Assembly (NCBI RefSeq): GCF_011046895.1
Contig: NZ_CP049250.1
Location: forward strand, 186,001-250,000
Direction: 5' to 3'
DNA from: Rhizobium rhizoryzae
GTDB taxonomy: Bacteria > Pseudomonadota > Alphaproteobacteria > Rhizobiales > Rhizobiaceae
DNA length: 64,000 nucleotides
The notes below the pieces were generated by a model. It was given only the letters and a program-made list of their open reading frames with translations. It did not search any database and was not told the DNA's origin. The position numbers were made by a program, and so were the translations under genes. Below are positions 46,908 through 54,984 of the stretch, piece by piece. Numbering within the stretch: the first letter of the stretch is position 1; each line of letters opens with the position of its first letter.

Positions 46908-48883
46908 CGGCTTGCTCCCTTCCGTTCTTCTTCGGCTTCGTGCTCCAGATAGTCGGCAACGATCCCCTTCAGCGAGAATCCGTCCTCGGCTTCTTTATGG
47001 GTTTCTGGGACTGGCTCCCGGATCAGCGATGTCACATCGTCGCCGAGATGATGGGCAAGGATTTCCGCCAGCGTCGGGATATCGGGCCTTGGGATTTCGA
47101 TATGAGTCTCCAGCCGTCCGGAGCGCTTGATGGCCTCGTCGATATGATCGGGCCGGTTTGTGGCACCAACAATGATCAGTCCTTCGTTCTTGATCGCGCC
47201 ATCGAGCAGTTCCAGCGACTTGTTGACGATGGTATTCCAGTAATCAGCATGTTCACGCTCGGCGGGCTGCCGTTTGCCGATGCCGTCGATCTCGTCGATA
47301 AACAAAATCGCCGGTGCCATGGCTCGCGCCTCGACAAAGGTTTTGCTCATCTTGTCGATCACGTCATTCAAATGACCACCCTGCAGCCAGGTCGACACCG
47401 AGGTGACGATCAGTGGGACCTGCAGGCTGTTGCACAGCGCGCGGGCAAAGGTGGTCTTACCGGTTCCGGGCGGGCCAGACAGAAGGAGCTTGGTGCTCAT
47501 CTCCGACCAAGCGAGGTTACTCGCCAGATAATCGTCCAGATCTGCCTCGAGATCGAGCGCCCAGTCTTTCGCTCTGCCATATCCGGATAGCGTTTCCACG
47601 GTCAATGGCGGTTTGTGGCCGGTCTCGCCCAGCGCCGGCATTGGCTCCGGCTGGATCACTTCGGCCCCGGACGGCTTGTCCTTTTTCCAGCGACCGTTGC
47701 TATCAGTGTCGGTCGGTTTCGGCTTTTCGTGTGAGCCTTTGGGCTTCTCGGCGGATGTGTTCGACGATGCCGATCCGGGTGCCTTGTCGTCACTCCCGCC
47801 ACCACCGTCCTCCTCTTCCTCGAAGTCACCGCGATTGCGCTCACTGAGCGTGGCAAGGACATGCAGGACGTCGCGAACGTGCCGCCCCGGACGGAAGGCA
47901 AGGACCAGATCCTCCAGCGACAGCCAGCGCGCATCGGAATCCGACGGCAGGCCCAGCGTCTCGATTGCCACGTCCGGATATAGCACTTCGACCAGATCGG
48001 CGACGAAGCTGCGATCGAGCTTTCCCATCTCCAGCGACAGGTCGGCGGCGATCTGCAACAGCGAGGGAATGTCCGAGCGTTTCTCCGCGACGGCGAGCAC
48101 TGACAAGTCGTGGGACAGCGCACTGAGCATCCGCCGACGCAGGGCATTGCCCGTGACACGATGCACGCCGGCACCCGAGAAGGTCATCAAGCGCCTGCGC
48201 GTCTCGCCTTCGACGACGTCAAAATGATCATCGTTGAACATGTGGTCCGCATCGACGATCGCAAACGGGCCGCCCGGGACAAGCCGGGTTTTCTCCAGGA
48301 GCCGCAGCACTTGCCGCTCGAAGCCTGCAAGTGGCGCATGAAGGGTGACGACCGGTGTCACGCGGGTCAGCGTATAGACGATCTCCCGAAGCGACCGTCC
48401 GCTGCTGCGCACCGCACGCGCCAGAACCAGGGTTGCAACGATGTGACTGACCAGTGGCTGAGCGGCTGCGCGATCCACCAGACCGACGGCGTAAGCGCGC
48501 CGATCGATTCCGTTGCCCAGCACCGTATCTTGCGCGATTGCGCCGCGACGCGCCCGAGGCAGGACCACGAGTTGCGCGGCGAACGGCGGATGAGTGATCC
48601 CGGCGGTCACAACACTATCGCCACCAGAGCCGGTTGTCGGATTGCCGGTTTCCTTCGGTGCGACAAGCCAGTCACCAAAATTGCGCCGGAACCAGGTATC
48701 ATCACGGATCGGGTCGCCGGTCAGTCGTGTCGTGTCGAAAGCGGGACTGTAGCGGCAGGTGCGAAGACCATCGACATCGACGATCTTGGCCTCGATCAGA
48801 CCATTGCGCAGTGCCATTCGGCGTGCCTCGCGAAGGCTAAGATGCCGAAGACGGCGGATAAACAGACGGGCGAGCTTATCCAT
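46904..48883 (-). CDS. Soluble AAA+ ATPase, FtsH-like ATPase half
   Basis: A 659-residue protein. The first 340 or so residues are of unknown fold, followed by an acidic, Ser/Lys-rich linker. The C-terminal AAA+ core has Walker A GPPGTGKTT (470-478), Walker B ILFIDEIDG (about 525-533) and the second region of homology VGATNRPDHIDEA with the Arg finger in KRSGRLE. No transmembrane segment is seen. I start at the ATG at 48881-48883 (MDKLARLFIRRL) because AGGAGG lies eight bases upstream. It would unfold substrates for the coupled M41 peptidase. Confidence 0.88.
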   Translation of the reverse strand: MDKLARLFIRRLRHLSLREARRMALRNGLIEAKIVDVDGLRTCRYSPAFDTTRLTGDPIRDDTWFRRNFGDWLVAPKETGNPTTGSGGDSVVTAGITHPPFAAQLVVLPRARRGAIAQDTVLGNGIDRRAYAVGLVDRAAAQPLVSHIVATLVLARAVRSSGRSLREIVYTLTRVTPVVTLHAPLAGFERQVLRLLEKTRLVPGGPFAIVDADHMFNDDHFDVVEGETRRRLMTFSGAGVHRVTGNALRRRMLSALSHDLSVLAVAEKRSDIPSLLQIAADLSLEMGKLDRSFVADLVEVLYPDVAIETLGLPSDSDARWLSLEDLVLAFRPGRHVRDVLHVLATLSERNRGDFEEEEDGGGGSDDKAPGSASSNTSAEKPKGSHEKPKPTDTDSNGRWKKDKPSGAEVIQPEPMPALGETGHKPPLTVETLSGYGRAKDWALDLEADLDDYLASNLAWSEMSTKLLLSGPPGTGKTTFARALCNSLQVPLIVTSVSTWLQGGHLNDVIDKMSKTFVEARAMAPAILFIDEIDGIGKRQPAEREHADYWNTIVNKSLELLDGAIKNEGLIIVGATNRPDHIDEAIKRSGRLETHIEIPRPDIPTLAEILAHHLGDDVTSLIREPVPETHKEAEDGFSLKGIVADYLEHEAEEERKGASR

Positions 48884-49433
48884 CGATCCGGCCTCCTGTA
48901 TCCGCGGCAATAATTGCCGTGTGGGCGTTCTTCACCGGATCGCGCGGACGCGTTCGACCACGCCGCAGCCCGTCAATGGCACCGGGCTTCGGGATCCGCG
49001 TCAAAACACGCTCGCGCGGCGAACGACGTGGCGGCAGAGGGTCGCTCGGAGGAGTGATCGAAGCCGGACCAGTCGAGACAGACAGGCTCGGATGCTCGTT
49101 CCCGAACGGAGCAAGGTGTCGATTGCGGTTATGCAGCCAGTCGAGCAGCAGGCGGCATGCCGCATTGCCGCCGTCGGCAGTAGCGCGCAACCGCAGCATC
49201 AGAGGCTCAGGGACATGGCCATCCAGCAGAGGACCTTGCCGGACGAAGGCGAGCGCCAGGCCGATCAGAACGGCGGGATCGTCGCCATCGCTCTGACCAT
49301 GGCCAAGGCCCGCGGACTGGATAGGAGAGAGTTTCCCAGATGTGCCGTGATGGCAGGGCAACGCGATGGTATCGACCGTGACCGCTTCGCAGACGAAGCC
49401 GGCCACAGACGGGCTGTGGGTATCGATGGACAT
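48876..49433 (-). CDS. Unknown protein of the AAA+/M41 cassette
   Basis: A 185-residue protein started at the ATG at 49431-49433 (MSIDTHSPSVAGFVCEAV), with GAGGAG six bases upstream. The first 110 residues could be a folded domain (DPAVLIGLALAFVRQG, PLMLRLRATADGGNAACRLL), and the rest is Pro/Arg-rich and likely flexible. There is no recognised family. It overlaps the start of the AAA+ gene by eight bases, which ties it to the cassette. It may be an adaptor or substrate-recognition partner, but that is inference. Confidence 0.65.
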   Translation of the reverse strand: MSIDTHSPSVAGFVCEAVTVDTIALPCHHGTSGKLSPIQSAGLGHGQSDGDDPAVLIGLALAFVRQGPLLDGHVPEPLMLRLRATADGGNAACRLLLDWLHNRNRHLAPFGNEHPSLSVSTGPASITPPSDPLPPRRSPRERVLTRIPKPGAIDGLRRGRTRPRDPVKNAHTAIIAADTGGRIDG

Positions 49434-49549
49434 AACTGTCTCCTCGCCGGAGCGCATCGCATCCGGCGTTCACGGAATGGAATTGACTGGAGAAGCCGGC
49501 CACGCGCTTCAGGCGCGGCCGCGATCAACGTCGCTAGGCTGGCGGCGCG

Positions 49550-50617
49550 TCAGTGCCTGCGCGGACGGCGGGCAAAGCCGACCCGGATACGGACGGGCTC
49601 CGGCTCGTCGTCATGATCCTCGTCGAAGCAGCCGAGATGGTCGTGACCATTGTCCTCGTCCTGCGCGGCCATCGCTTGCTCTTCCTCGTAGGCGCGAGAC
49701 GAACCGTTCAGCGCGATCAGCGGCTTGCCCAATACGGTCGAGGTAGCGGCCGCGTCCGACACAACCGGAGCCACGACACCGAGAGCCTTACGGGCTTCCG
49801 CTTCGAGGAGCTGCTGCACGCGGCGACCGAAGCGCAGGCGCAGTTCGGCCATGCAGGCCGCAACTCCGTCGATTTCCAGCAGGTCGTCGATCTCCGACAA
49901 GGCCCAGATGCCGTTGGCATGATCGCTTGGGCGACTGGCGCCATCGACGATGGCAACTTCGACGGTATCGACCATCAAGCGCTTGTGGCTTTTATAAAGC
50001 CAGTCCGGCAGCACCATCGCCGACGCCATCATCTTCAGCTTCAACTCCTCGAGCCGGCTGGTGTCGCCATACGAGGCGAGCGACCGTTTGAGATCGAGGA
50101 TGTAGGCCGTGTGCCGCGCACGATTCACGAGGATCAGGTCTGGCGTATAGCTGCCCTTCGCCGGTGCCTCGCAATCAAGCTTCACGCCATCAAGGCTGGA
50201 CCAGTCGTTGCCGGACACGGCTTCAAACGCGGCCTTCACCAGCGGCAACTTCAGCGACTGCGTCAAGACAACGACATTGGGGTTGGCTTTAGCCAGACGC
50301 TCGACCGCCTGCTCCAACAACTTGCCTTCCCGGAAAGACACTGCACGGACAAGCGAAGCGATGTGAACGTAGTGGCCGAGGATCTCGTCCTCGACGGGCT
50401 CGCCGTCGGCGATTGCCGCAATGGCGCGATCGATGAGCAGATCGAGATCGGCCTCGACTTCGGCGAAGCGAACAATATGCGGATGGCGGCGCAAAGCGGC
50501 CGGTTCGCTGATGCTGTAGGCACCGATACCGAATGAGCGGTGGGAGAACATCGATGTCGCAGCGACAGTCGAACGAAGAACTTCCCCGGCAGAGGTTGAG
50601 AGAGTATGCGTTGTCAT
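49550..50617 (-). CDS. PD-(D/E)xK nuclease-like protein, first gene of the cassette
   Basis: A 355-residue protein. GSYTPDLILVNRARHTAYIL is followed by DLKRSL, giving Pro159-Asp160, a 14-residue gap, then Asp175-x-Lys177, the PD-(D/E)xK nuclease arrangement. The N-terminal 150 residues are helical and unknown. The C-terminal 60 residues are highly acidic (HDHLGCFDEDHDDEPEP) with a basic end. AAGGAA lies nine bases before the ATG. It heads the minus-strand cassette, 116 bases before the next gene. It may instead be a non-cleaving DNA-binding relative. Confidence 0.7.
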   Translation of the reverse strand: MTTHTLSTSAGEVLRSTVAATSMFSHRSFGIGAYSISEPAALRRHPHIVRFAEVEADLDLLIDRAIAAIADGEPVEDEILGHYVHIASLVRAVSFREGKLLEQAVERLAKANPNVVVLTQSLKLPLVKAAFEAVSGNDWSSLDGVKLDCEAPAKGSYTPDLILVNRARHTAYILDLKRSLASYGDTSRLEELKLKMMASAMVLPDWLYKSHKRLMVDTVEVAIVDGASRPSDHANGIWALSEIDDLLEIDGVAACMAELRLRFGRRVQQLLEAEARKALGVVAPVVSDAAATSTVLGKPLIALNGSSRAYEEEQAMAAQDEDNGHDHLGCFDEDHDDEPEPVRIRVGFARRPRRH

Positions 50618-50954
50618 AGCCCGATTCCTTTTTAGCGAAGGCTGAGGGTCAGGCCCTTGTCGATGTTACCAGCATCGGCTTGGGCCGTTTTGTGTCCGGT
50701 CATCCGAACGCCACCAACCTGGCAGGACCGGCGGGCGGGCTCAAGGACCCGGAAGCACAAAAAAGAACAAAGCCGGTACAAGGTTAACGGCGGGCTCACG
50801 AAGTCCGGGCCGACGAACGCATCCGGTGATCGCAGGGGTCGGCCTCAGCGTTTCGCTCGCCATCATCAGGCAAAAGGAAAAGGGCCGACATGCGGCCCCT
50901 TCGAGTTCGGAGGGAAGGCCCGGGATTCCGAGCATGGGTCTTGGGTCAAGCGTA
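50618..50954. other. Non-coding stretch between cassette and DUF3102-like gene
   Basis: About 340 bases. It holds the terminator of the upstream minus-strand gene at 50872-50898 and presumably the promoter of the cassette. No coding sequence is evident. Confidence 0.6.
50872..50898 (-). terminator. Terminator after the DUF3102-like gene
   Basis: On the minus strand GGGCCG and CGGCCC form a stem around CATGT, followed by TTTTCCTTTT. It separates the DUF3102-like gene from the PD-(D/E)xK cassette downstream. Confidence 0.82.
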
Positions 50955-52181
50955 TCACACTGCGGCGTTTGGTGATGTTGCCGATTGTTTCGCGACGCTC
51001 CACTCTGACTTGATCTGCTTAACAATGTCATTGCGGGTCGGGCGCTTTTCAGGCTGGGCAAGTGCGTCAGCGACGGAAGGAACGTCAACGTCCAACGTGC
51101 CTTTGGACTTGGGCACCTCGACCGTGGCAGTCGCTCCAAAAGCTGCAGCGATAGACTCCATCCTTTTTTCCATCGAGGGGATGCCGGTGACTACCAGATC
51201 GGCACTGTCGCCGACATGAGCAGGAATCGGTCCGACGGAGCCAACCTCGAGAGGAACGTTCGCGCTCGGTGCTTCACTTGTTTCCGCGCCTGGCCAGGTC
51301 GGGGCGCTTGATTTGGAGCTGGCCCATTCCAGGATTGGCACGACTTCCGTTTCCAACCAGGTCCGAAGCTCGCCTTTGTCCGGCCACGTCGTTTCGCTGC
51401 CCATCTTGTAAAGCATCGTGCTGACCGCGCCCCAGCCAGTCTTGACCGGGATGGAGGTGGGCGAGATCACGTGTGCTGCAGTTGGATAGGGCCTGACGAA
51501 CTGCGCCAGACTTTTCAGTTCTTCGTTGGCAAGGCGCGCCACCAGATGCGTCTTTCCGGAGAGCGTTTTCTTGACGATGTTCTTCTTCGGCAACGCTTCA
51601 TTGACATGTGCGCGGATCTCCTCCAAGTGCCCAATGAAGGATTTGATGCCATCCCGGACCTTAATCGCGATGATTGCCTTGAGCCCCTCAAGGCCGCCGA
51701 CATCATACGGATCAATCTGCGCCCCTGCCGCTGCCTCGTTTTTCGATCCGACCATAATCGCCGCGACGTCCTGCACCCTGAGTTTGCCGTTTTGCTCAGC
51801 AAAGCCGATAGCCTGCTCGATCTGCTCGGGCTCCGCTGCACTCAACTTTCCAAGAACCGTCGGACCCACGGCCAGTTCCACCAGGATTTCCCTGTAGCGA
51901 TCGAGATTACGAAATACTGCGCGCTGTGTCCGGACGTGGCGCGCTGTATAGCCGCAGCGCTCGACGGCCCACTTTTCCAACGTTCCTTCCGGGAGCAGTT
52001 CGGCGGCGCGTTCAAGATGCTCGCCGAGCTTGAAGGTCTCCTCCGTCGAACGGCGAGAAACGCCGATGAGGAACTTGGCCGTCTCTTCGAGCTGGCTCTT
52101 GATGTCTTCTGCGACAGCGTTGGTTTCGTAGAAGGTGTAGGCGGCGGACAAGAGAGCGGAAGCTTTAGAAGTCTTGTTCAT
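50955..52181 (-). CDS. DUF3102-like island protein, possibly DNA-binding
   Basis: A 408-residue protein started at the ATG at 52179-52181 (MNKTSKASALLSAAYTFYE), because GGAG lies seven bases upstream. The N-terminal region GEHLERAAELLPEGTLEKWA, with CGYTARHVRTQRAVFRNL, resembles DUF3102, a helical domain found on plasmids and islands. The middle is helical with basic clusters (KKNIVKKTLSGKTH). The C-terminal 130 residues are Pro/Ser/Val-rich and probably flexible. Function unknown; a regulator or partition-like protein is possible. Confidence 0.7.
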   Translation of the reverse strand: MNKTSKASALLSAAYTFYETNAVAEDIKSQLEETAKFLIGVSRRSTEETFKLGEHLERAAELLPEGTLEKWAVERCGYTARHVRTQRAVFRNLDRYREILVELAVGPTVLGKLSAAEPEQIEQAIGFAEQNGKLRVQDVAAIMVGSKNEAAAGAQIDPYDVGGLEGLKAIIAIKVRDGIKSFIGHLEEIRAHVNEALPKKNIVKKTLSGKTHLVARLANEELKSLAQFVRPYPTAAHVISPTSIPVKTGWGAVSTMLYKMGSETTWPDKGELRTWLETEVVPILEWASSKSSAPTWPGAETSEAPSANVPLEVGSVGPIPAHVGDSADLVVTGIPSMEKRMESIAAAFGATATVEVPKSKGTLDVDVPSVADALAQPEKRPTRNDIVKQIKSEWSVAKQSATSPNAAV

Positions 52182-52537
52182 GGTCATCTCCATGTAAGAG
52201 GGATATTCGTAGAAGCAGAACCGCCTCTACCCCTCTATTATCTCCGATCGACGAAAAACATGAAAGCAATCCAAAGTTTTGCAATAAATTGTGTCCGAGT
52301 ACAAATCCGGTTTATACGCTCAAGAACACCTATAAATACACAAATTTACTTATTATGATCGTAAAAATAAATATTTTTCACTTTTCGAAACACAAGTATT
52401 AATTACACTTAATACGCGCGCAGCGCCCCTGCGGCAGGACTAGAACGGTTAGGAGCATTCGGGTCTTTTCAAATCGGCCTGCCACCTGGTACCAAAGCTG
52501 AGCCGACAAGTTAGCCAATTGAGAGCACGTCCAACCC
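52182..52537. other. AT-rich intergenic region
   Basis: About 355 bases between divergent genes. The stretch near 52250-52420 is clearly AT-rich compared with the rest of the window (AAATAAATATTTTTCA and similar). It is a likely promoter region for both genes and a possible H-NS/MucR-type silencing target. No gene is seen. Confidence 0.6.
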
Positions 52538-53473
52538 ATGGCTAAGGCCATACTCACCACCAAGGTCGATCCGACCTACGACGATCTCCCGGAACAGCGG
52601 TACCATTTCCCGCGCACCTATCTTCGGCAGGTGGAGGCCGCGCGGGGAGACTGGATCATCTACTATGAGCCACGGCGGCCAAGCGGCGACCTGATGAAGA
52701 CGGGTGGCAAGCAGGCTTATTTCGCGACAGCCCGGATCAACGACATCATCGAGGATCCATCGAAACCCGACCACTTCTATGCGCTGATTGATGACTTTCT
52801 GCACTTCGATCATCCAGTGCCGTTCAAGGAAAACGACCACTATTATGAGAGCGGCCTACGCAAGGAAGACGGCTCAACGAACAAGGGGGCCTTTGGGCGC
52901 GCCGTGCGCAACATCCCGGATGAGAAATACGATCTGATCCTCGCTGCTGGCTTCGCGCATGTGCTCGGGCGACGGGATCGGGAACGTCCGACGCCCGATC
53001 CGGCCGAGGAAGCGCGCATCGGCTTTGGTGACAATCCGCAGATGCCATACGAGATCGACAGCGTCGACCGCCGGATCGTCGCTCAGATAGTGCAGCGTCC
53101 TTTCCGGGACAGGGCGTTTTCCGCGGCGATCAAGGCGGCCTATCACGACACCTGCGCCGTCACGGGCCTGAAGCTGATCAATGGCGGCGGCCGTTCCGAG
53201 GTTCAGGCCGCACACATCCGCCCAGTGGCCGACAGGGGGCCAGACAGCGTACGAAACGGCCTCGCACTCTCCGGCACCGTGCACTGGATGTTCGACCGCG
53301 GCCTGATCTCGGTCGATGACGATTACAGCCTGCTGATCGCCAGTGGCGGCGTGCCAGATACCATCACGCGGCTGATCAATCCCGAACGGCGCCTGCTTGT
53401 GCCCTCACGCCCGGACGAGCGGCCACATTCGCAGTTTCTGCAATATCACCGCAGACAAGTGTTCAAGGGGTGA
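52538..53473 (+). CDS. HNH endonuclease with an N-terminal sensor-like domain
   Basis: A 311-residue protein. The C-terminal part is an HNH nuclease: CAVTG near residue 206, AAHIRPV with His226, then NGLALSGTVHWMFDRGL with Asn240 and His249. The N-terminal 100 residues (RYHFPRTYLRQVEAARGDWI and GKQAYFATARINDI) look like a PUA/EVE- or SRA-like module, which in other proteins recognises modified DNA bases. That would fit a type IV, modification-dependent restriction role, but it is inferred by pattern only. It converges with the Mrr gene and begins after the AT-rich region. Confidence 0.85.
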   Translation: MAKAILTTKVDPTYDDLPEQRYHFPRTYLRQVEAARGDWIIYYEPRRPSGDLMKTGGKQAYFATARINDIIEDPSKPDHFYALIDDFLHFDHPVPFKENDHYYESGLRKEDGSTNKGAFGRAVRNIPDEKYDLILAAGFAHVLGRRDRERPTPDPAEEARIGFGDNPQMPYEIDSVDRRIVAQIVQRPFRDRAFSAAIKAAYHDTCAVTGLKLINGGGRSEVQAAHIRPVADRGPDSVRNGLALSGTVHWMFDRGLISVDDDYSLLIASGGVPDTITRLINPERRLLVPSRPDERPHSQFLQYHRRQVFKG

Positions 53474-53477
53474 CGAG

Positions 53478-53494
53478 GCGGAAATAATTTCCGC
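53478..53494. repeat. Island palindrome between HNH and mrr genes
   Basis: GCGGAAAT-A-ATTTCCGC is a perfect palindrome starting four bases after the HNH stop, between convergent genes. It shares CGGAAATNATTTCCG with 42799 and 62067. Confidence 0.85.
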
Positions 53495-53508
53495 TCGAAA
53501 AGCTGCTC

Positions 53509-54435
53509 TCACTCCTCACCGAAAAAATCCTCGTCCAGCCGCTTGAACTCAACCGTTCGGTAGCTGCGGACGCCGACGCCGTGTTCAATCATCAGATCGG
53601 CCAGTTCTCGTCCATCGATGAGCACGACTCGTTGGGCCAGATGCCTTACATAGTCCCGCGCAGGCTGGCTGAAACTGGATGTGGTGACAAAGACACCTTT
53701 CGTAGCCCCGAAGCCAACGAGGCTGCCCACGAAGCCATTGACATCCGGTCGACCGACGGGATTGCCGGGCGCATAGCGCTTGGCCTGAAGATAGATGCGG
53801 TCGAGACCAAGCCGATCCTCACTGATAATGCCATCGACGCCGCCGTCGCCGGAACGGCCAATCTGTGCAGCTGCATCCTTGTGGCTGCCGCCATAGCCCA
53901 TGGCGACCAGGAGATCGACGATAAGCTGTTCGAAGAAGGCGGGACTGTTGGAGAGGATGCGCTGAAGCAATTCGTCGCGCAAGGCTGCCTGTATGGACGC
54001 ATAAGCCGCATCGATCTGCTCTTCCGGCGTCGTTCGGGCAGAGGTGTCTTGGACTGGTTCAACAGGAACACCACCCTCGTCTGCTGCCGCGCCTTCGTTT
54101 CTATAAAATTCACGAAACTCCTGCTCCTGCATGAGCATGGCTACGTCGACCCTCGCAGGAGCCGTCGCCAGAAGCGCCCGCCCCTTGTCGCTGGCCGTAA
54201 ACCTGCCGCGAGCGGGCGAGACGATCAGCCCTGCTTTGCCCATGTAGAATTTAGCCCAGTGAATGCGGTTGTGCAGCACGCGTTGACGTCCGCTCGGCAG
54301 CATCTCGTCACGCTCTTCCTGAGTGAGGCCAAGATCGTCAGCAATGCGTTCCGCCACGTCGGCGACGCGCGTTTCACCAGCCGCCGCGAGACGCAAGACT
54401 GGGAGCATAAGGGTCTGGTAATCGGGAATGGTCAT
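53509..54435 (-). CDS. mrr: Mrr-type (type IV) restriction endonuclease
   Basis: A 308-residue enzyme that cuts foreign, typically methylated, DNA. The N-terminal winged-helix domain spans about residues 1-95 (ERDEMLPSGRQRVLHNRIHW). The C-terminal Mrr catalytic domain has GDGGVDGII (Asp201) and IYLQAKRY (Gln217, Lys219), the D...QxK form of the PD-(D/E)xK fold. Length is the same as E. coli Mrr. Its ATG overlaps the stop of the 162-residue gene before it by four bases, so the two are coupled. Confidence 0.93.
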   Translation of the reverse strand: MTIPDYQTLMLPVLRLAAAGETRVADVAERIADDLGLTQEERDEMLPSGRQRVLHNRIHWAKFYMGKAGLIVSPARGRFTASDKGRALLATAPARVDVAMLMQEQEFREFYRNEGAAADEGGVPVEPVQDTSARTTPEEQIDAAYASIQAALRDELLQRILSNSPAFFEQLIVDLLVAMGYGGSHKDAAAQIGRSGDGGVDGIISEDRLGLDRIYLQAKRYAPGNPVGRPDVNGFVGSLVGFGATKGVFVTTSSFSQPARDYVRHLAQRVVLIDGRELADLMIEHGVGVRSYRTVEFKRLDEDFFGEE

Positions 54436-54920
54436 TGCGCCTCATTATATGTTGCGGCCCACTCGAACACCCGCTGCTGCTGATCTTTTAGAAAGGCTTT
54501 CTCATCGGCGACAGCGTATCCTAGTGAGCGAGCTGCTTCATAGAACCCCCTAAGCGTTGACGGCTCCATATGGCCGTCTTCGAGATTTTGCTGGTTCACG
54601 ATGATGGCGCTAAGCAGCGGCCATCCCCTGCGGTGGGCATATTCGATCAGGTCGCCCAGATGTTGGTTGGCGGCGTAGCGCACCTTCAACCATTCGACAC
54701 CGCTTTCGTCCGCAAGTTGCTTATAGGACAGGAAGCGCCGCTCTTTCGCGGCCTTCAGAACAGCGCTGAATGTCTTCTCGAATTCCAGCCCGCCGCCTTT
54801 GCGGCGGGCCATTTCGGACAAAGCTTCGAGGTAATAGGGGTCGTCCACCCGCTCAAGCCTTTGATAGTTGGCGATCAGGTTGGCTAGTTGCTTGTCATCC
54901 CAATCGCTCACAGATCTCAT
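54432..54920 (-). CDS. Unknown protein coupled to mrr
   Basis: A 162-residue helical protein (DWDDKQLANLIANYQRLERV at the N-terminus, then YLEALSEMARRKGG, and GDLIEYAHRRGWPLLSAIIV near residue 88). I do not recognise a named family. The centre (LSYKQLADESGVEWLKVRYA) resembles a winged helix or similar DNA-binding fold. Overlap with mrr (ATGA) implies joint expression, perhaps as a specificity or regulatory partner of Mrr. Confidence 0.75.
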   Translation of the reverse strand: MRSVSDWDDKQLANLIANYQRLERVDDPYYLEALSEMARRKGGGLEFEKTFSAVLKAAKERRFLSYKQLADESGVEWLKVRYAANQHLGDLIEYAHRRGWPLLSAIIVNQQNLEDGHMEPSTLRGFYEAARSLGYAVADEKAFLKDQQQRVFEWAATYNEAQ

Positions 54921-54984
54921 ATCGCTAATACCCTATTGCTCACTGTCCAATTTACGAGCTGCCACACTCCAAAAAGCGCAGTAC

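Noticed and set aside
46131..50617. BREX or DISARM assignment of the AAA+/M41 cassette
   Set aside because: There is no PglX methylase, PglZ phosphatase, BrxC-like ATPase or DrmA/B gene. The peptidase is M41, not Lon.
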